15,820 nucleotides of DNA from a bacterium (GTDB lineage: Bacteria; UBP13; UBA5359), in contig JAQUEL010000044.1 of the NCBI GenBank assembly GCA_028685295.1, forward strand, positions 1 to 15,820, given 5' to 3'. The notes below the pieces were generated by a model that was not told where the DNA came from, did not search any database, and saw nothing but the letters and a program-made list of their open reading frames with translations. Every line of letters starts with the position of its first letter. Position 1 is the stretch's first letter. Positions 1 to 8,862 of the stretch are shown here, piece by piece. The translations under genes and the position numbers were made by a program.

Positions 1-3000
1 ACCGAATGCCGGAGGGAATCGCTTTATAAGAGTACAGATAATATCACCTCCATCTGCGACCAGAAGAAGATTTGTCTCTTTCTCCTCCGGCGGAAATCCC
101 AATGCCAGATATCCCTTATCTGTCAACAGCAGCAAAGGTTTGGTCATATCCGCTTTAAGCTCATTGCCGTCAAACTCAGGCATAGGCTCAAAGGAGCAGA
201 AATTTACGGCATCTCGCCATCGCAGCAGTTCCCCCTCCATATAACTGTTAATCCAAGTGTCCTTCCTGCAGGCAATCCAACTGCCGATATTCCTCACTCT
301 GAATGAGACCTTAGCAAGCAGTTTCGATGGTAAACTTTCGCACCGGGAATCTATCACAAGCCGGAATAGGCCGTTATCTTCCAAGGCCAGGGTGACCGGC
401 ATTGACTCGGACAAGGTATTTTGCCCCTTGCCGGCAGGTAGAAGCAAATCAGAATACCTGGAACCGGCTGCCAGATGCAAGTTGGGTTTATTTAAGCTAT
501 AGGCATTCTCTGGTCCAGACTTACATCCTCTGTCAGTTCTGAAAACAATCTCTCTTCCGTCTTTATAGGATACGGTTATCCTGGCAGCTAAACCTCTGGA
601 GGAGCCGATATGTTTGATAATATACCCCAGGCAGTTCTTACCTGGTTTCAACACGCCGGAAAGGTCTACCTTATCTACACAACATGCCTTCTCCGGGTAC
701 CAGAACCTGTTATCCTTTATGCCGCCGGAGACGATATACGCGCCATTGATATAAAGATCAAAACTGTCCTCAGCCATGATTTCAGCCGTTGCATAGCGAA
801 TATCGCCATCGATTTCTACCAGTTGCCTGAAGTGCCCCTTGCTCTTACCGGCCGACAAATCGGTCCACCATTCCAGAGGAGTATCGCCCGGCATCCAGAT
901 TGGCCTGACCTCAAAACCAGTATGTTCTTCTCCAAAAGTTTCAAACGAGGGAGAAACGGCTTGAACCCAACCCTCATCGTTATAGTTACAACAACTGAAC
1001 AGCGTAGGATCCCATTCCCAACGTTCCGGATAAACCGCCTTCAGCGTTAAATCTTCAAAACAAACCTCTCCTAAAGGCTCTCTTTCAATTGATGTTTTCA
1101 CCTTGGCATACAGAGCGCCTGTCCGTTCATCTTCCTCTTCAAAGCCCTTATCAGCAAGGATGGTTTCACCGTCTTCAGTAAGATAGATGTTAAAATCGTA
1201 TGGCGCCAATTCTATCGGCAAGGAGATAACGTCCTCTGCCAGCTTCAGTTTCCCCTTGCCGGACAGCCTCCGGCCTGAAAGGTTTATCACCAGAGACAAA
1301 GCCCGTCCCTCCAGCATTCTTGAAAAGCCCAGGACCGGTAAACTATCCGGCGTCTCTATATTGAAAACTTCCCGACCCGCATTAACGAAATCGGCATACT
1401 TCCGGCGCAAGGACAGTATACAGCGGATCATCTTTTCCGCACCCCGCTCCGTGCTCATGCTCAGAAGTGGAAGGCCTTCCAGGAAGCATGATAACGCCAT
1501 TACGGAACGATCACTGTTAAGAAATTCCCTGCCCAGAGCAGGCACCTGATCATGATTGCGCAGGCTGAGAACAGCTACACCACCTGCCGGCTCGCAGAAC
1601 TTACGTTTACCGATAAATGTCTTAACGTTCCGGATAAATTGCTTCCACTGCCGGTAATCGGCACAGCATTCCATCCGCCTTAACGCTCTGTGAAAACCTG
1701 AACTCCATATATGATGCTGGTAGTACGCATCACACCCCAACATGCAGACCTCACTGATTACAAGACTATCAGGGTCGGCTTCGCGCATGGCTGTATGCAG
1801 CCGTTGCATCATTTCTACGGAACCCCATGATTTTCGGCCGGGCCAAAGATAGTTACCCGAACCCGACCAATCGGGAGGAAAGCATATCATGGCATCAACC
1901 CTAAAGCCGTCAAACCTGTCACTTAGTGCCCATTCGACACAAGATTCAACATAATGGTTCTGCCATCCCTCATTTGTCACATCCATCTGCCAGTTGCTCG
2001 TGGACCATCCCATTTCACTACTCGTTTCATCTCTTGCTATCCATTCAGGATGCTCCCGGCAGATATCAGAACCGGGAAGCATTGAGTGTGGTACAGTATC
2101 AACTATTATCTTCATTCCCAGCTTCTTAGCTTTATCGTTTAATGCCAGAAAATCCTCTCTGCTTCCATAGCTGTCCAGAATATGAGTAATACTTCTCTGG
2201 CAATAGCTGCGAGACGGATGTAACGGCGGCAGATAAAGGATATCAAACCCCATGTTTTTTATTCGTTCGAGCTGCTCGCCAAGACTCTTGAATCCCCCGA
2301 AATCCCATATATAGGGGTGAACCTGATATATGGCAGAGCCTTTTATCCAATCCGGACTCTGAGAAGCCTTTATGCCGGCATCCAGCTTGAGCTTCTCTAC
2401 CGCTGTCCAGGCATCGTCCCATGATACGGCGCCGGAACGTATGAAGACAGGTCCGCAATGTATATGCCGTGTCTTATGCAAAGCAGCAAAGGCGCTGAAG
2501 AACAGAGAAAAATCAACGCCGCCGTCAGCTTCCGAATAGCTGTAGCCTACCCCCTCCTTAAGATATGAGTGAGCATAAAGCATAAAATCGGGTTTGTTAC
2601 GGCTTCCTTTAAGAAAGAGAGCATCAAGACGATAAGACCACGGCTCGTTTCGAGGCTCGCCCTTGCCTATCGGTCCTGAGGTTGTCTTATCGCCTGTTCG
2701 GCGCAACTGGTTAGGAAAGAGCTGTGGGTCAGCTATGTAGTAAAATGAACCCGGCACATTCAGATCTAAACGCGGATAAACTATTTTTAACGCACGCAGA
2801 TAAGCAGATACACTCCCGCTGTAATCCAGCGATATATTCATCCTCATCAGACCATTCTCACCAGTTTCAAAAGCTAATGAGAAAAGACAATCTCTCAGTT
2901 GATAACTTACTTCAAGCCGATCACCATCATAATCAAAGCCGGCCTTAATATCAACCTCGTGCTTGCTTTCGCTCAGCCATATGCCGCTGTAATCCTGCAC

Positions 3001-3234
3001 TCCCGTTTTCTGGATGCCCCGTATGCCGAAATTGGTAGGGCAAGGCGGGTCATCAAAATCTATTTTAGCATCAAAAGGCCATATCCCTTCTTCCGCAAAG
3101 GCCAATCTTCTTCCGCTTTTCAAATCCTTTACAGCCCTCATTTTGCCTGAATTATCAAAAGACAGTTGAAAATTGCCCAGATTGAAAGACCGGCAGTCGA
3201 AAGAACCGCTGCCGGATATGTTTGTAGCTTGCAT
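1..3234 (-). CDS. GH13 alpha-amylase-family glycoside hydrolase with C-terminal jelly-roll extension (partial, 3' end outside window)
   Basis: The frame is open for 1078 codons from ATG at 3234 to the left edge, with no stop. AGGGAG lies 7 nt before the ATG. There is no signal peptide, so it is probably cytoplasmic. Residues 1 to about 290 form an N-terminal region, likely beta-sandwich. A GH13 barrel starts near residue 299 (GSAIYQVHPYIWDFGG). The conserved regions are visible: region I is the divergent DTVPHS (D379), region II is FDGFRVDAM with nucleophile D447, region III is VISEV with acid/base E495, and region IV is RNHDQ with D562. All three catalytic carboxylates are present, so an active retaining alpha-glycosidase or transglycosidase is likely. 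A beta domain follows to about residue 700. The remaining 370 or more residues resemble galactose-binding-like jelly rolls of alpha-L-rhamnosidase/GH2 type (SFDLYINGAY near 824, then LKPGKN). It follows the sugar-binding lipoprotein by 84 bp. The substrate and subfamily are not recognised, and the total length is unusually large for GH13. Confidence 0.88.
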   Translation of the reverse strand, partial: MQATNISGSGSFDCRSFNLGNFQLSFDNSGKMRAVKDLKSGRRLAFAEEGIWPFDAKIDFDDPPCPTNFGIRGIQKTGVQDYSGIWLSESKHEVDIKAGFDYDGDRLEVSYQLRDCLFSLAFETGENGLMRMNISLDYSGSVSAYLRALKIVYPRLDLNVPGSFYYIADPQLFPNQLRRTGDKTTSGPIGKGEPRNEPWSYRLDALFLKGSRNKPDFMLYAHSYLKEGVGYSYSEADGGVDFSLFFSAFAALHKTRHIHCGPVFIRSGAVSWDDAWTAVEKLKLDAGIKASQSPDWIKGSAIYQVHPYIWDFGGFKSLGEQLERIKNMGFDILYLPPLHPSRSYCQRSITHILDSYGSREDFLALNDKAKKLGMKIIVDTVPHSMLPGSDICREHPEWIARDETSSEMGWSTSNWQMDVTNEGWQNHYVESCVEWALSDRFDGFRVDAMICFPPDWSGSGNYLWPGRKSWGSVEMMQRLHTAMREADPDSLVISEVCMLGCDAYYQHHIWSSGFHRALRRMECCADYRQWKQFIRNVKTFIGKRKFCEPAGGVAVLSLRNHDQVPALGREFLNSDRSVMALSCFLEGLPLLSMSTERGAEKMIRCILSLRRKYADFVNAGREVFNIETPDSLPVLGFSRMLEGRALSLVINLSGRRLSGKGKLKLAEDVISLPIELAPYDFNIYLTEDGETILADKGFEEEDERTGALYAKVKTSIEREPLGEVCFEDLTLKAVYPERWEWDPTLFSCCNYNDEGWVQAVSPSFETFGEEHTGFEVRPIWMPGDTPLEWWTDLSAGKSKGHFRQLVEIDGDIRYATAEIMAEDSFDLYINGAYIVSGGIKDNRFWYPEKACCVDKVDLSGVLKPGKNCLGYIIKHIGSSRGLAARITVSYKDGREIVFRTDRGCKSGPENAYSLNKPNLHLAAGSRYSDLLLPAGKGQNTLSESMPVTLALEDNGLFRLVIDSRCESLPSKLLAKVSFRVRNIGSWIACRKDTWINSYMEGELLRWRDAVNFCSFEPMPEFDGNELKADMTKPLLLLTDKGYLALGFPPEEKETNLLLVADGGDIICTLIKRFPPAFG

Positions 3235-3318
3235 TATGCAACTCCCTGTCAAAATTCCGTCACACACCTTACTATCAGCTCATCCGTATGTCTACAGGCT
3301 TGATTCTCCCGGGATCGC

Positions 3319-4563
3319 TCAATCGGATTTCTTGATAATTTCGTTTATCTCTTCCGAGGCTTCCAGGCAAGCCTGCCGTGCAGTGATTATACCGGCGTGA
3401 GCACGCTCCACCTTATCCACCCAGATAGTCACTATCCGGTTGATCTGCGGTACTCTTGGATAGGGCTCAAGATAAGGGACAGCGTCCAGCAGGATCTTAA
3501 TGTTTTCCGGCTTACCGGTATTATCTCTGACAACCTTTTCCGCAACATCCTTCATAACAGGGAGATTTATTCCAGAGAGCACCTGCTGCCCCTGAGACGA
3601 GACAATATATTTTAAAAATCTTATTGCAGCTTCTTTGTGGCTGCTGCCGGCTGCGATGGCAAGGCCTGATGAACTGGCCCAGTATGATTTCTTCCGTCCA
3701 TAAGGCATCAGGCATATATCCCAATCAAAGCCTTTTATGCCCTGCCGAAAATCCTCCATGCTCCAGGTACAATTACGATGCATGGCCAGTTTCCCCGTTT
3801 TGAACAGATCTGCCTCGCTGATGCTCTCAGCGCCATTAGCTCTCCAGACAGGAGAGACCTTATACCGCTTCTTTAAATCAATATTGAACTGCAAACATTC
3901 GGTAGCTGCGGCAGTATCCAATCCGGATGCCGTGGCACTGGAATTGAGCAACCCTGCTCCGAAAAGTCCCAGTTCTACCAGACCGGAGAAACCGAACTGG
4001 TCGATTATGCCGTCGCCGTTTGTATCCATGGTTAGCTTACGTGCAGCCGCAACCATATCTTCCAGGTTCCAGTTTTTATTGGGATAAGGAATGCCGTAAT
4101 TATCAAATAAAGTTTTATTATAGAACAATAGTTCCATATCTATACCGGAAGGGAAACCCATCAAATGGCCTTTATACCGGTACCAATCGACCACTTTTTC
4201 ATAATATCTGCTGGAATCAAACTCCTTAAAAACAGCATCCAGATCCATGAAAGCACCTTTGGCTACCAGTTCACCGAATCCCTGTCCCATCCACATGACA
4301 TCAGGTGCAGTATTACCGGCAATCAGAGTTTGCACTTTTTGGTAATAGAATTTAGGCGCTATTTCGATAGCTTTGACCTTTATATCAGGGTTAGCCTTTT
4401 CAAAGCCCTTTATAAGCCTGGAATATAGAATATTGTTCTGTACGCCTGCACCATAAGTGAAGGTTATTTCCGTCCTTGCTGAATCGCTCTTTCCCGGACC
4501 GCAGCCACTCAAGATACTTACCGTTATCCCCAGCAGCAAAAGTGCAAATGCAGCCTTTTTCAT
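3319..4563 (-). CDS. ABC transporter extracellular sugar-binding lipoprotein (solute-binding family 1)
   Basis: A 414-residue lipoprotein that should bind a sugar or oligosaccharide outside the membrane and deliver it to an ABC permease. The N-terminus is a lipoprotein signal: MKKAAFALLLLGITVSIL followed by lipobox LSGC, with lipidated Cys at residue 21. The mature part has the features of MalE/UgpB-like binding proteins: ITFTYG at the start, LIKGFEKANPDIKVKAIEI, IAGNTAPDVMWMGQG, MGFPSGIDMELLFYNKTLF, and KYIVSSQGQQVL near the C-terminus. Length is normal for the family. The ATG at 4563 is preferred over an upstream GTG at 4632 because it begins exactly at the signal peptide and has GGAAAGGG 10 nt upstream. 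It sits between two glycosidase-type genes, which supports a carbohydrate ligand. No permease or ATPase gene is in the window; they may lie beyond the left edge or be shared from elsewhere. Confidence 0.93.
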   Translation of the reverse strand: MKKAAFALLLLGITVSILSGCGPGKSDSARTEITFTYGAGVQNNILYSRLIKGFEKANPDIKVKAIEIAPKFYYQKVQTLIAGNTAPDVMWMGQGFGELVAKGAFMDLDAVFKEFDSSRYYEKVVDWYRYKGHLMGFPSGIDMELLFYNKTLFDNYGIPYPNKNWNLEDMVAAARKLTMDTNGDGIIDQFGFSGLVELGLFGAGLLNSSATASGLDTAAATECLQFNIDLKKRYKVSPVWRANGAESISEADLFKTGKLAMHRNCTWSMEDFRQGIKGFDWDICLMPYGRKKSYWASSSGLAIAAGSSHKEAAIRFLKYIVSSQGQQVLSGINLPVMKDVAEKVVRDNTGKPENIKILLDAVPYLEPYPRVPQINRIVTIWVDKVERAHAGIITARQACLEASEEINEIIKKSD

Positions 4564-4655
4564 CACACGCCAACCCTTTCCAGCATCAGATATGCGTTCC
4601 CGAACACAATTTGCCCGCAATCGTTGGACCACCCTAGATATATACGGCAGAGATG

Positions 4656-6497
4656 TTATTGCGATCCTATCTTGAGAGACTTCCCGAAACCCGGCATGGA
4701 ATCGGAAAGAGTGTTCTTCCCACCAAATGCCACTAAAGCATCGTTATACCGGGTAACGGCGTTATCGGCAATTCCTTTATCGATAGCATCGAAATTGAAA
4801 CAAGCTACCGTGTCATCATCCGGAACAAAAGGCTTAAGCGGTACACCGCTTAAGAGCATCGCACGTTTAGAGATCACCAGGTCGTCCAGCAACCCCTCGT
4901 AATTCGTCCAGTCCTCATACCCGCCGTATCTACCCAGAAAAAGATCGACTCCGGGGTTGATATTCAACCGGGATATTTTTACCGGCCTTTCGGCATCCAT
5001 GCACCCATTGACATAGATTCTTATATATCCGCCGGCCCCGTCAATAACGCAAGCGACATGGTTCCATTCATCCAATCCGATTGATATAACACCTGTAAGC
5101 GTAATATCGTATACCGGCTCACACGTATTAGCTCTGAAGTTAATCCTTCCTTTTGAATCAAGATATATCTCATAACCACGCCCCGTATTAGCGGAAAGCT
5201 GGTGGTCATATTTTGATATAATACGTTGCGTGAAACCGCTAAAGGGATAACGGCGCGGTTTCATCCAGAAAGAAACAGTCATTTGTCCTGCGGTACAGTT
5301 CAGCGCATCATAATGGGCTATCCGGGCAATCCCCGGTGTGCCGGCCGGTGACAGTGTCACACAGCTATGCAGCAAAGGACTATCTGCAATCGACTTTATC
5401 TCTCCCCAACAGGAGAGATTGACGCCATAGCGGTGACAAAGGGGACCGTAGATTCGGTTCACGGCATCCTCCCAGATGGGTATGCCTATTTTATCATCCT
5501 CACTGGAGAGATAACCGAGATCAGCATGAGCTATCGAAACCAGGTTAGGATACAGTGTTTTTCCGGTGGATATTCCTATAACCAGATGATCAACCAGTCT
5601 ATTGCGAACCAGGCTTTCCCAGTCCAGATACATATTACCATAAGGAGGGCCGATATATCTGCCGCGTGGTATACCTGTCATTAAGACGGTATTGGGGAGT
5701 GCCCGCCGCAGCTCTCGATACAACTGAACAAAGTACTCTCCTCTCAATTTGCGCCATTTCTCCAGATCAAAATCATGTTTCAATATATCTACGCCGTAAC
5801 GTTTCATATATTCTTCGACCACAGGCTTGTTGAAACCGTATTTATCAGCCTGTTCCGCCGGCCTGGAGTGTGTTCTGGTGCAGAGATATACCCCATCGTA
5901 CTTGTATTCCCTGACCATCTTGCTGATCTGACGTACAATATATTGCCTGGCTTCAGGGTAGGCATATTCCAGCACGCCGTACTGGTATTCCTTCTGGCTA
6001 CGATCGATCACCTGATATTGCGGATGTTCGATCGTAAACCGTGACTGCCAGGGGAAAGGCGTATTACCACCGTAAAGTATGCTCTCGGGTGCGCCCCAGT
6101 CATTAATAGTAGTATAAGCATATATCCGGAGTTTATATTTATGGGCTGCCTTCACGGCAGCCTTGATTGGATCGAAGACTGCCTCTATTTCGGCTACTTT
6201 TTTATAATAAGCCATAGAAGAGGCCGGTCTGGTCACATAATAGTCCTTTATTATCCTGGATGAAACGCGCCAGAGAACAATATCCGCAGCACAGTCTTCT
6301 TTCCAGAATCTCATCTGCCTGTCTATCTTGTCGAGCGTATCCAACTGAGCGTCTCCCTTACTGAGCAGTATATTATCTCCCCAGCTCACGTAAATGACTT
6401 TCGCTTTTTGTGCCCAGGCCGCCGAAACAACCATATTCACCAGAACAATTACCGCCAAGGCTATAGCAGCTCTATAGAGGCATCGGTAACTAGTCAT
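4656..6497 (-). CDS. Secreted TIM-barrel glycosidase-like protein with C-terminal LamG module
   Basis: A 613-residue exported protein. The ATG at 6497 is chosen because GAGAGG lies 8 nt upstream and it gives a clean signal peptide (MTSYRCLYRAAIALAVIVLV, cleavage after AWA near residue 29). Residues 32 to about 380 look like a family-10-like glycosyl hydrolase barrel of the uncharacterised GHL type: VIYVSWGDN, LRIYAYTTINDWG (123-135), YKYDGVYLCTRTHSRP (198-213), then the DKYGFN-PVVEEYMKRYGVDI segment. E or D residues on these strands could be catalytic, but none can be assigned with confidence. Residues 385-613 are a concanavalin-A-like LamG_3 module (MTVSFWMKP, WNHVACVIDG, IRIYVNG, LFLGRYGG). 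That module is clearly homologous to the N-terminal module of the gene just upstream, 32 bp away. The likely role is extracellular glycan cleavage or binding; activity is unproven. Confidence 0.8.
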   Translation of the reverse strand: MTSYRCLYRAAIALAVIVLVNMVVSAAWAQKAKVIYVSWGDNILLSKGDAQLDTLDKIDRQMRFWKEDCAADIVLWRVSSRIIKDYYVTRPASSMAYYKKVAEIEAVFDPIKAAVKAAHKYKLRIYAYTTINDWGAPESILYGGNTPFPWQSRFTIEHPQYQVIDRSQKEYQYGVLEYAYPEARQYIVRQISKMVREYKYDGVYLCTRTHSRPAEQADKYGFNKPVVEEYMKRYGVDILKHDFDLEKWRKLRGEYFVQLYRELRRALPNTVLMTGIPRGRYIGPPYGNMYLDWESLVRNRLVDHLVIGISTGKTLYPNLVSIAHADLGYLSSEDDKIGIPIWEDAVNRIYGPLCHRYGVNLSCWGEIKSIADSPLLHSCVTLSPAGTPGIARIAHYDALNCTAGQMTVSFWMKPRRYPFSGFTQRIISKYDHQLSANTGRGYEIYLDSKGRINFRANTCEPVYDITLTGVISIGLDEWNHVACVIDGAGGYIRIYVNGCMDAERPVKISRLNINPGVDLFLGRYGGYEDWTNYEGLLDDLVISKRAMLLSGVPLKPFVPDDDTVACFNFDAIDKGIADNAVTRYNDALVAFGGKNTLSDSMPGFGKSLKIGSQ

Positions 6498-6529
6498 CGC
6501 TCTTTCCTCTCTTTGCGTATCGTTTTTCT

Positions 6530-8824
6530 TCATTTGGCAGTAAATCCCCATTCACGCTTTTCCTGACCATCGTATTTGCAGGTAACAATGATTACTTCTT
6601 CCATCTTCTCAGGCGGTATATTCACCTGTATATAAGTACCGCCAAGACCGCCCTTCCAGACCTGGTAGCCGTCACGCTCAGAAGGGTTGATAAGCTTACC
6701 GTTCAACCTCACCTCCAGAATGCGGGGAGTGTTGTAAGGCAGCATGCTCCTTATAGCCAGGCCGTGCGCTACAGGGCCGGGATTATTGAGAACCTCTCTG
6801 TCAGGATCAGCAAATACCTTGCTGATGCTCCCCGTCTCCTCAAGATGCTTTTTTATCGCTTCTACATCCACACCCGGCAGCCGGGACAGATTGGACAGCA
6901 GTTGACTGACGTATATCTGATTATCGCCTTGTCTGCATCCGAGAAAAACCTTCTTGGCAGCATCGGGACTCATGGCAATGCCGAAACAGAATGCTCCATC
7001 CATATCTGGATAAGAACGAAAGGTGCGGAACATGCTTTGCTTATTCCATAGCTCCACACGGCTCTCACGTCGTTCCGCAGCCGTTTGACCATAGGCTGTC
7101 AGCCATTGCATCCAGGAACTGTTGACGCTTATGCGTCGATTAGGATACCCAGCACATAATTCCGTGCCGAAACGGTCACAGCCTATCTCCAGCAATCGTT
7201 TAAGCCTTGCCACTGCGCTGCCGGACCATCCACCGCTCTCAATTGTCAAAGGTATGCTGTGATATTTGATATAAGCGTAAGTACAGGCATTTACAGCACT
7301 TGCGGTGGGATACACATAAAACCTATCCTCATACCCTTGCATAGTTTCAGGCGGCAGCATTATCTTCTCGTGCGTTTCCGATCCAAGATGCTGAGGGAAA
7401 CCCAATACCTCGGCCGCTTCTGACATTTCCCGGACAACCGATCCCTGAAACGTATTCAGCACCAAGCTGTAACCTGATGTACCTACAAACTCCCCCATAT
7501 AAGCGCCTTGCAACATCGTGCCATGGGAATCGACTATAACTTCAGGTTTCAAGCGGTCTATCAGCTTCTGCACAAGAACACCTTCAGGGTTCTCCTCCGG
7601 CAGCGAAGCCCCGGCCGGTGTCCAGCACCAAGCAATGTCTCGGCCAAACTTATTGTTCCCCGTCTTGCCGTACCCATAGGGATTAGGAACCGGGAGGATT
7701 ATACAAATCTGCCTGGAACGAATCTTCGCCGCCAGAGGATCGTCCCCCAAAAGCCATTCAGCAAATGCCAGTAAAGATGTGGTACCGCTGACTTCTGCAC
7801 CCGAATGCATAGCCAGCATAAGCACCACTTCTTTGTTGCCGTCGGAAACTTTAAAATCGGTAATGGTCAACATATGCAATGGTAGATCAGATGATCCTTT
7901 TCCCAGCAATTCAGCCTTGATGCGATTAGGATATGATGCTTGCCATTTTTGCCCAATGCGACCAATCTCCTCAACAGATGGATACGGTATGGGTTTGAAA
8001 GGATATTTACTATTGAAAGCAACGCCTGCCGGTGCTCCAGCGGTCAACCGCAGAGCCTTACCGAAGCCGGGCCGGGAATCCGCCAGCGAAGGCTGAGCGC
8101 CGTCAATCAAGAGCAACTGATGCTTATCCCGGTTCACACTATTCAGATGCTTTCCTCCGGGCTCCTGTGAATCAAAGTGGTAGAGCGCCACTGTCTTGGC
8201 TTCTTTGCCGGTATAAGGAGATACAGGTATCCCTGTAAATACGAGGGCGTCAGCGGTAAGCCGCAATTCATCCACCAGCCCTTTGAAATAGAGTTTATCC
8301 TCACCGCCATAAGATCCCAGATACAGATCCTGCTGGGGATTTATCTGAACCCGGCCCAGCGCACGATCACTGCTTTCAGCATCAAGCTTGCCGTTCACAT
8401 ATATTTGCAATTTTCCGGCAGGGCCGTTCAGAACACAGGCAATATGCGTCCATTGACCAACAGGAATTACAGCTGTTGAAACAACATTGGCTGCAGGGAG
8501 CGCCATATTTTCACTGTAAGGCATCACTCTGAAAAAAAGCCGCCCGTTATCGTTTATGGCTATCTCCCAGCCCCTCAAATGGTTGGCAGGCTTATTATTG
8601 ATAGTGTGTCCATATTTGGAAACTATCCGTCCCCAGGCCCTGTTCTCTTCAGGAAATATCCAGGCCTCCACCGTCATTTCGGCACCTGGGAAACAGAGTT
8701 CATCCATGTGCTTTATTCTAGCCCTGCCACAACTCACTGCTCCATCTGCAGCCAATACTGTTGGAACTATGGCAGACACCAACAGAGCGGTAAATAATAA
8801 TATTGTTTTAACTCTAAGCATCAT
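6530..8824 (-). CDS. Secreted LamG plus M14 zinc-carboxypeptidase-like protein
   Basis: A 764-residue exported protein. It opens MMLRVKTILLFTALLVSAIV with probable cleavage after VLA (residue 25). The start follows an excellent ribosome site, GAGGTGAT, and the adjacent second ATG at 8821 is equally possible. Residues 30-260 are a LamG_3 concanavalin-like module (MTVEAWIFPEE, WTHIACVLNG, LQIYVNGKLDAE, LYLGSYGG). Residues 270 to about 545 resemble M14 metallocarboxypeptidases: AMHSGAEVSG (H340, E344), NPYGYG (381), NKFGRDIAW (391), VDSHGT with third ligand H434, and TIESGG with candidate catalytic E529. The first zinc motif reads HxxxE rather than the usual HxxE. The last 200 residues are unassigned and probably beta-rich. 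The likely role is trimming peptide or amide parts of an extracellular glycoconjugate, or degrading an unusual cell-wall peptide. M14 membership is well supported; catalytic activity is not. Confidence 0.82.
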   Translation of the reverse strand: MMLRVKTILLFTALLVSAIVPTVLAADGAVSCGRARIKHMDELCFPGAEMTVEAWIFPEENRAWGRIVSKYGHTINNKPANHLRGWEIAINDNGRLFFRVMPYSENMALPAANVVSTAVIPVGQWTHIACVLNGPAGKLQIYVNGKLDAESSDRALGRVQINPQQDLYLGSYGGEDKLYFKGLVDELRLTADALVFTGIPVSPYTGKEAKTVALYHFDSQEPGGKHLNSVNRDKHQLLLIDGAQPSLADSRPGFGKALRLTAGAPAGVAFNSKYPFKPIPYPSVEEIGRIGQKWQASYPNRIKAELLGKGSSDLPLHMLTITDFKVSDGNKEVVLMLAMHSGAEVSGTTSLLAFAEWLLGDDPLAAKIRSRQICIILPVPNPYGYGKTGNNKFGRDIAWCWTPAGASLPEENPEGVLVQKLIDRLKPEVIVDSHGTMLQGAYMGEFVGTSGYSLVLNTFQGSVVREMSEAAEVLGFPQHLGSETHEKIMLPPETMQGYEDRFYVYPTASAVNACTYAYIKYHSIPLTIESGGWSGSAVARLKRLLEIGCDRFGTELCAGYPNRRISVNSSWMQWLTAYGQTAAERRESRVELWNKQSMFRTFRSYPDMDGAFCFGIAMSPDAAKKVFLGCRQGDNQIYVSQLLSNLSRLPGVDVEAIKKHLEETGSISKVFADPDREVLNNPGPVAHGLAIRSMLPYNTPRILEVRLNGKLINPSERDGYQVWKGGLGGTYIQVNIPPEKMEEVIIVTCKYDGQEKREWGFTAK

Positions 8825-8862
8825 AAATCACCTCGTTCAAGCAATGCAAAGGCCAGTAACTC

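Noticed and set aside
610-1050. Open plus-strand frame of about 146 codons inside the GH13 gene, and similar ones at 9245-9694 and 13790-14239.
   Set aside because: They are antisense to well-supported coding regions, show no recognisable domain, and look like frame shadows.
4618-4626. CAATCGTTG in the gap before the sugar-binding lipoprotein, resembling the LacI operators.
   Set aside because: It is one base short of the AATCGATT core, so the half-sites are wrongly spaced, and it lies in the middle of an operon with no promoter visible nearby.
4564-4632. N-terminal extension of the lipoprotein from a GTG at 4632.
   Set aside because: It would add 23 charged residues in front of a clean lipoprotein signal peptide. 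The ATG at 4563 has its own ribosome site.
6498-6551. Longer start for the TIM-barrel/LamG protein from ATG at 6551 or 6533.
   Set aside because: It would overlap the end of the M14-like gene and place polar residues before the signal peptide. The ATG at 6497 has GAGAGG at good spacing.
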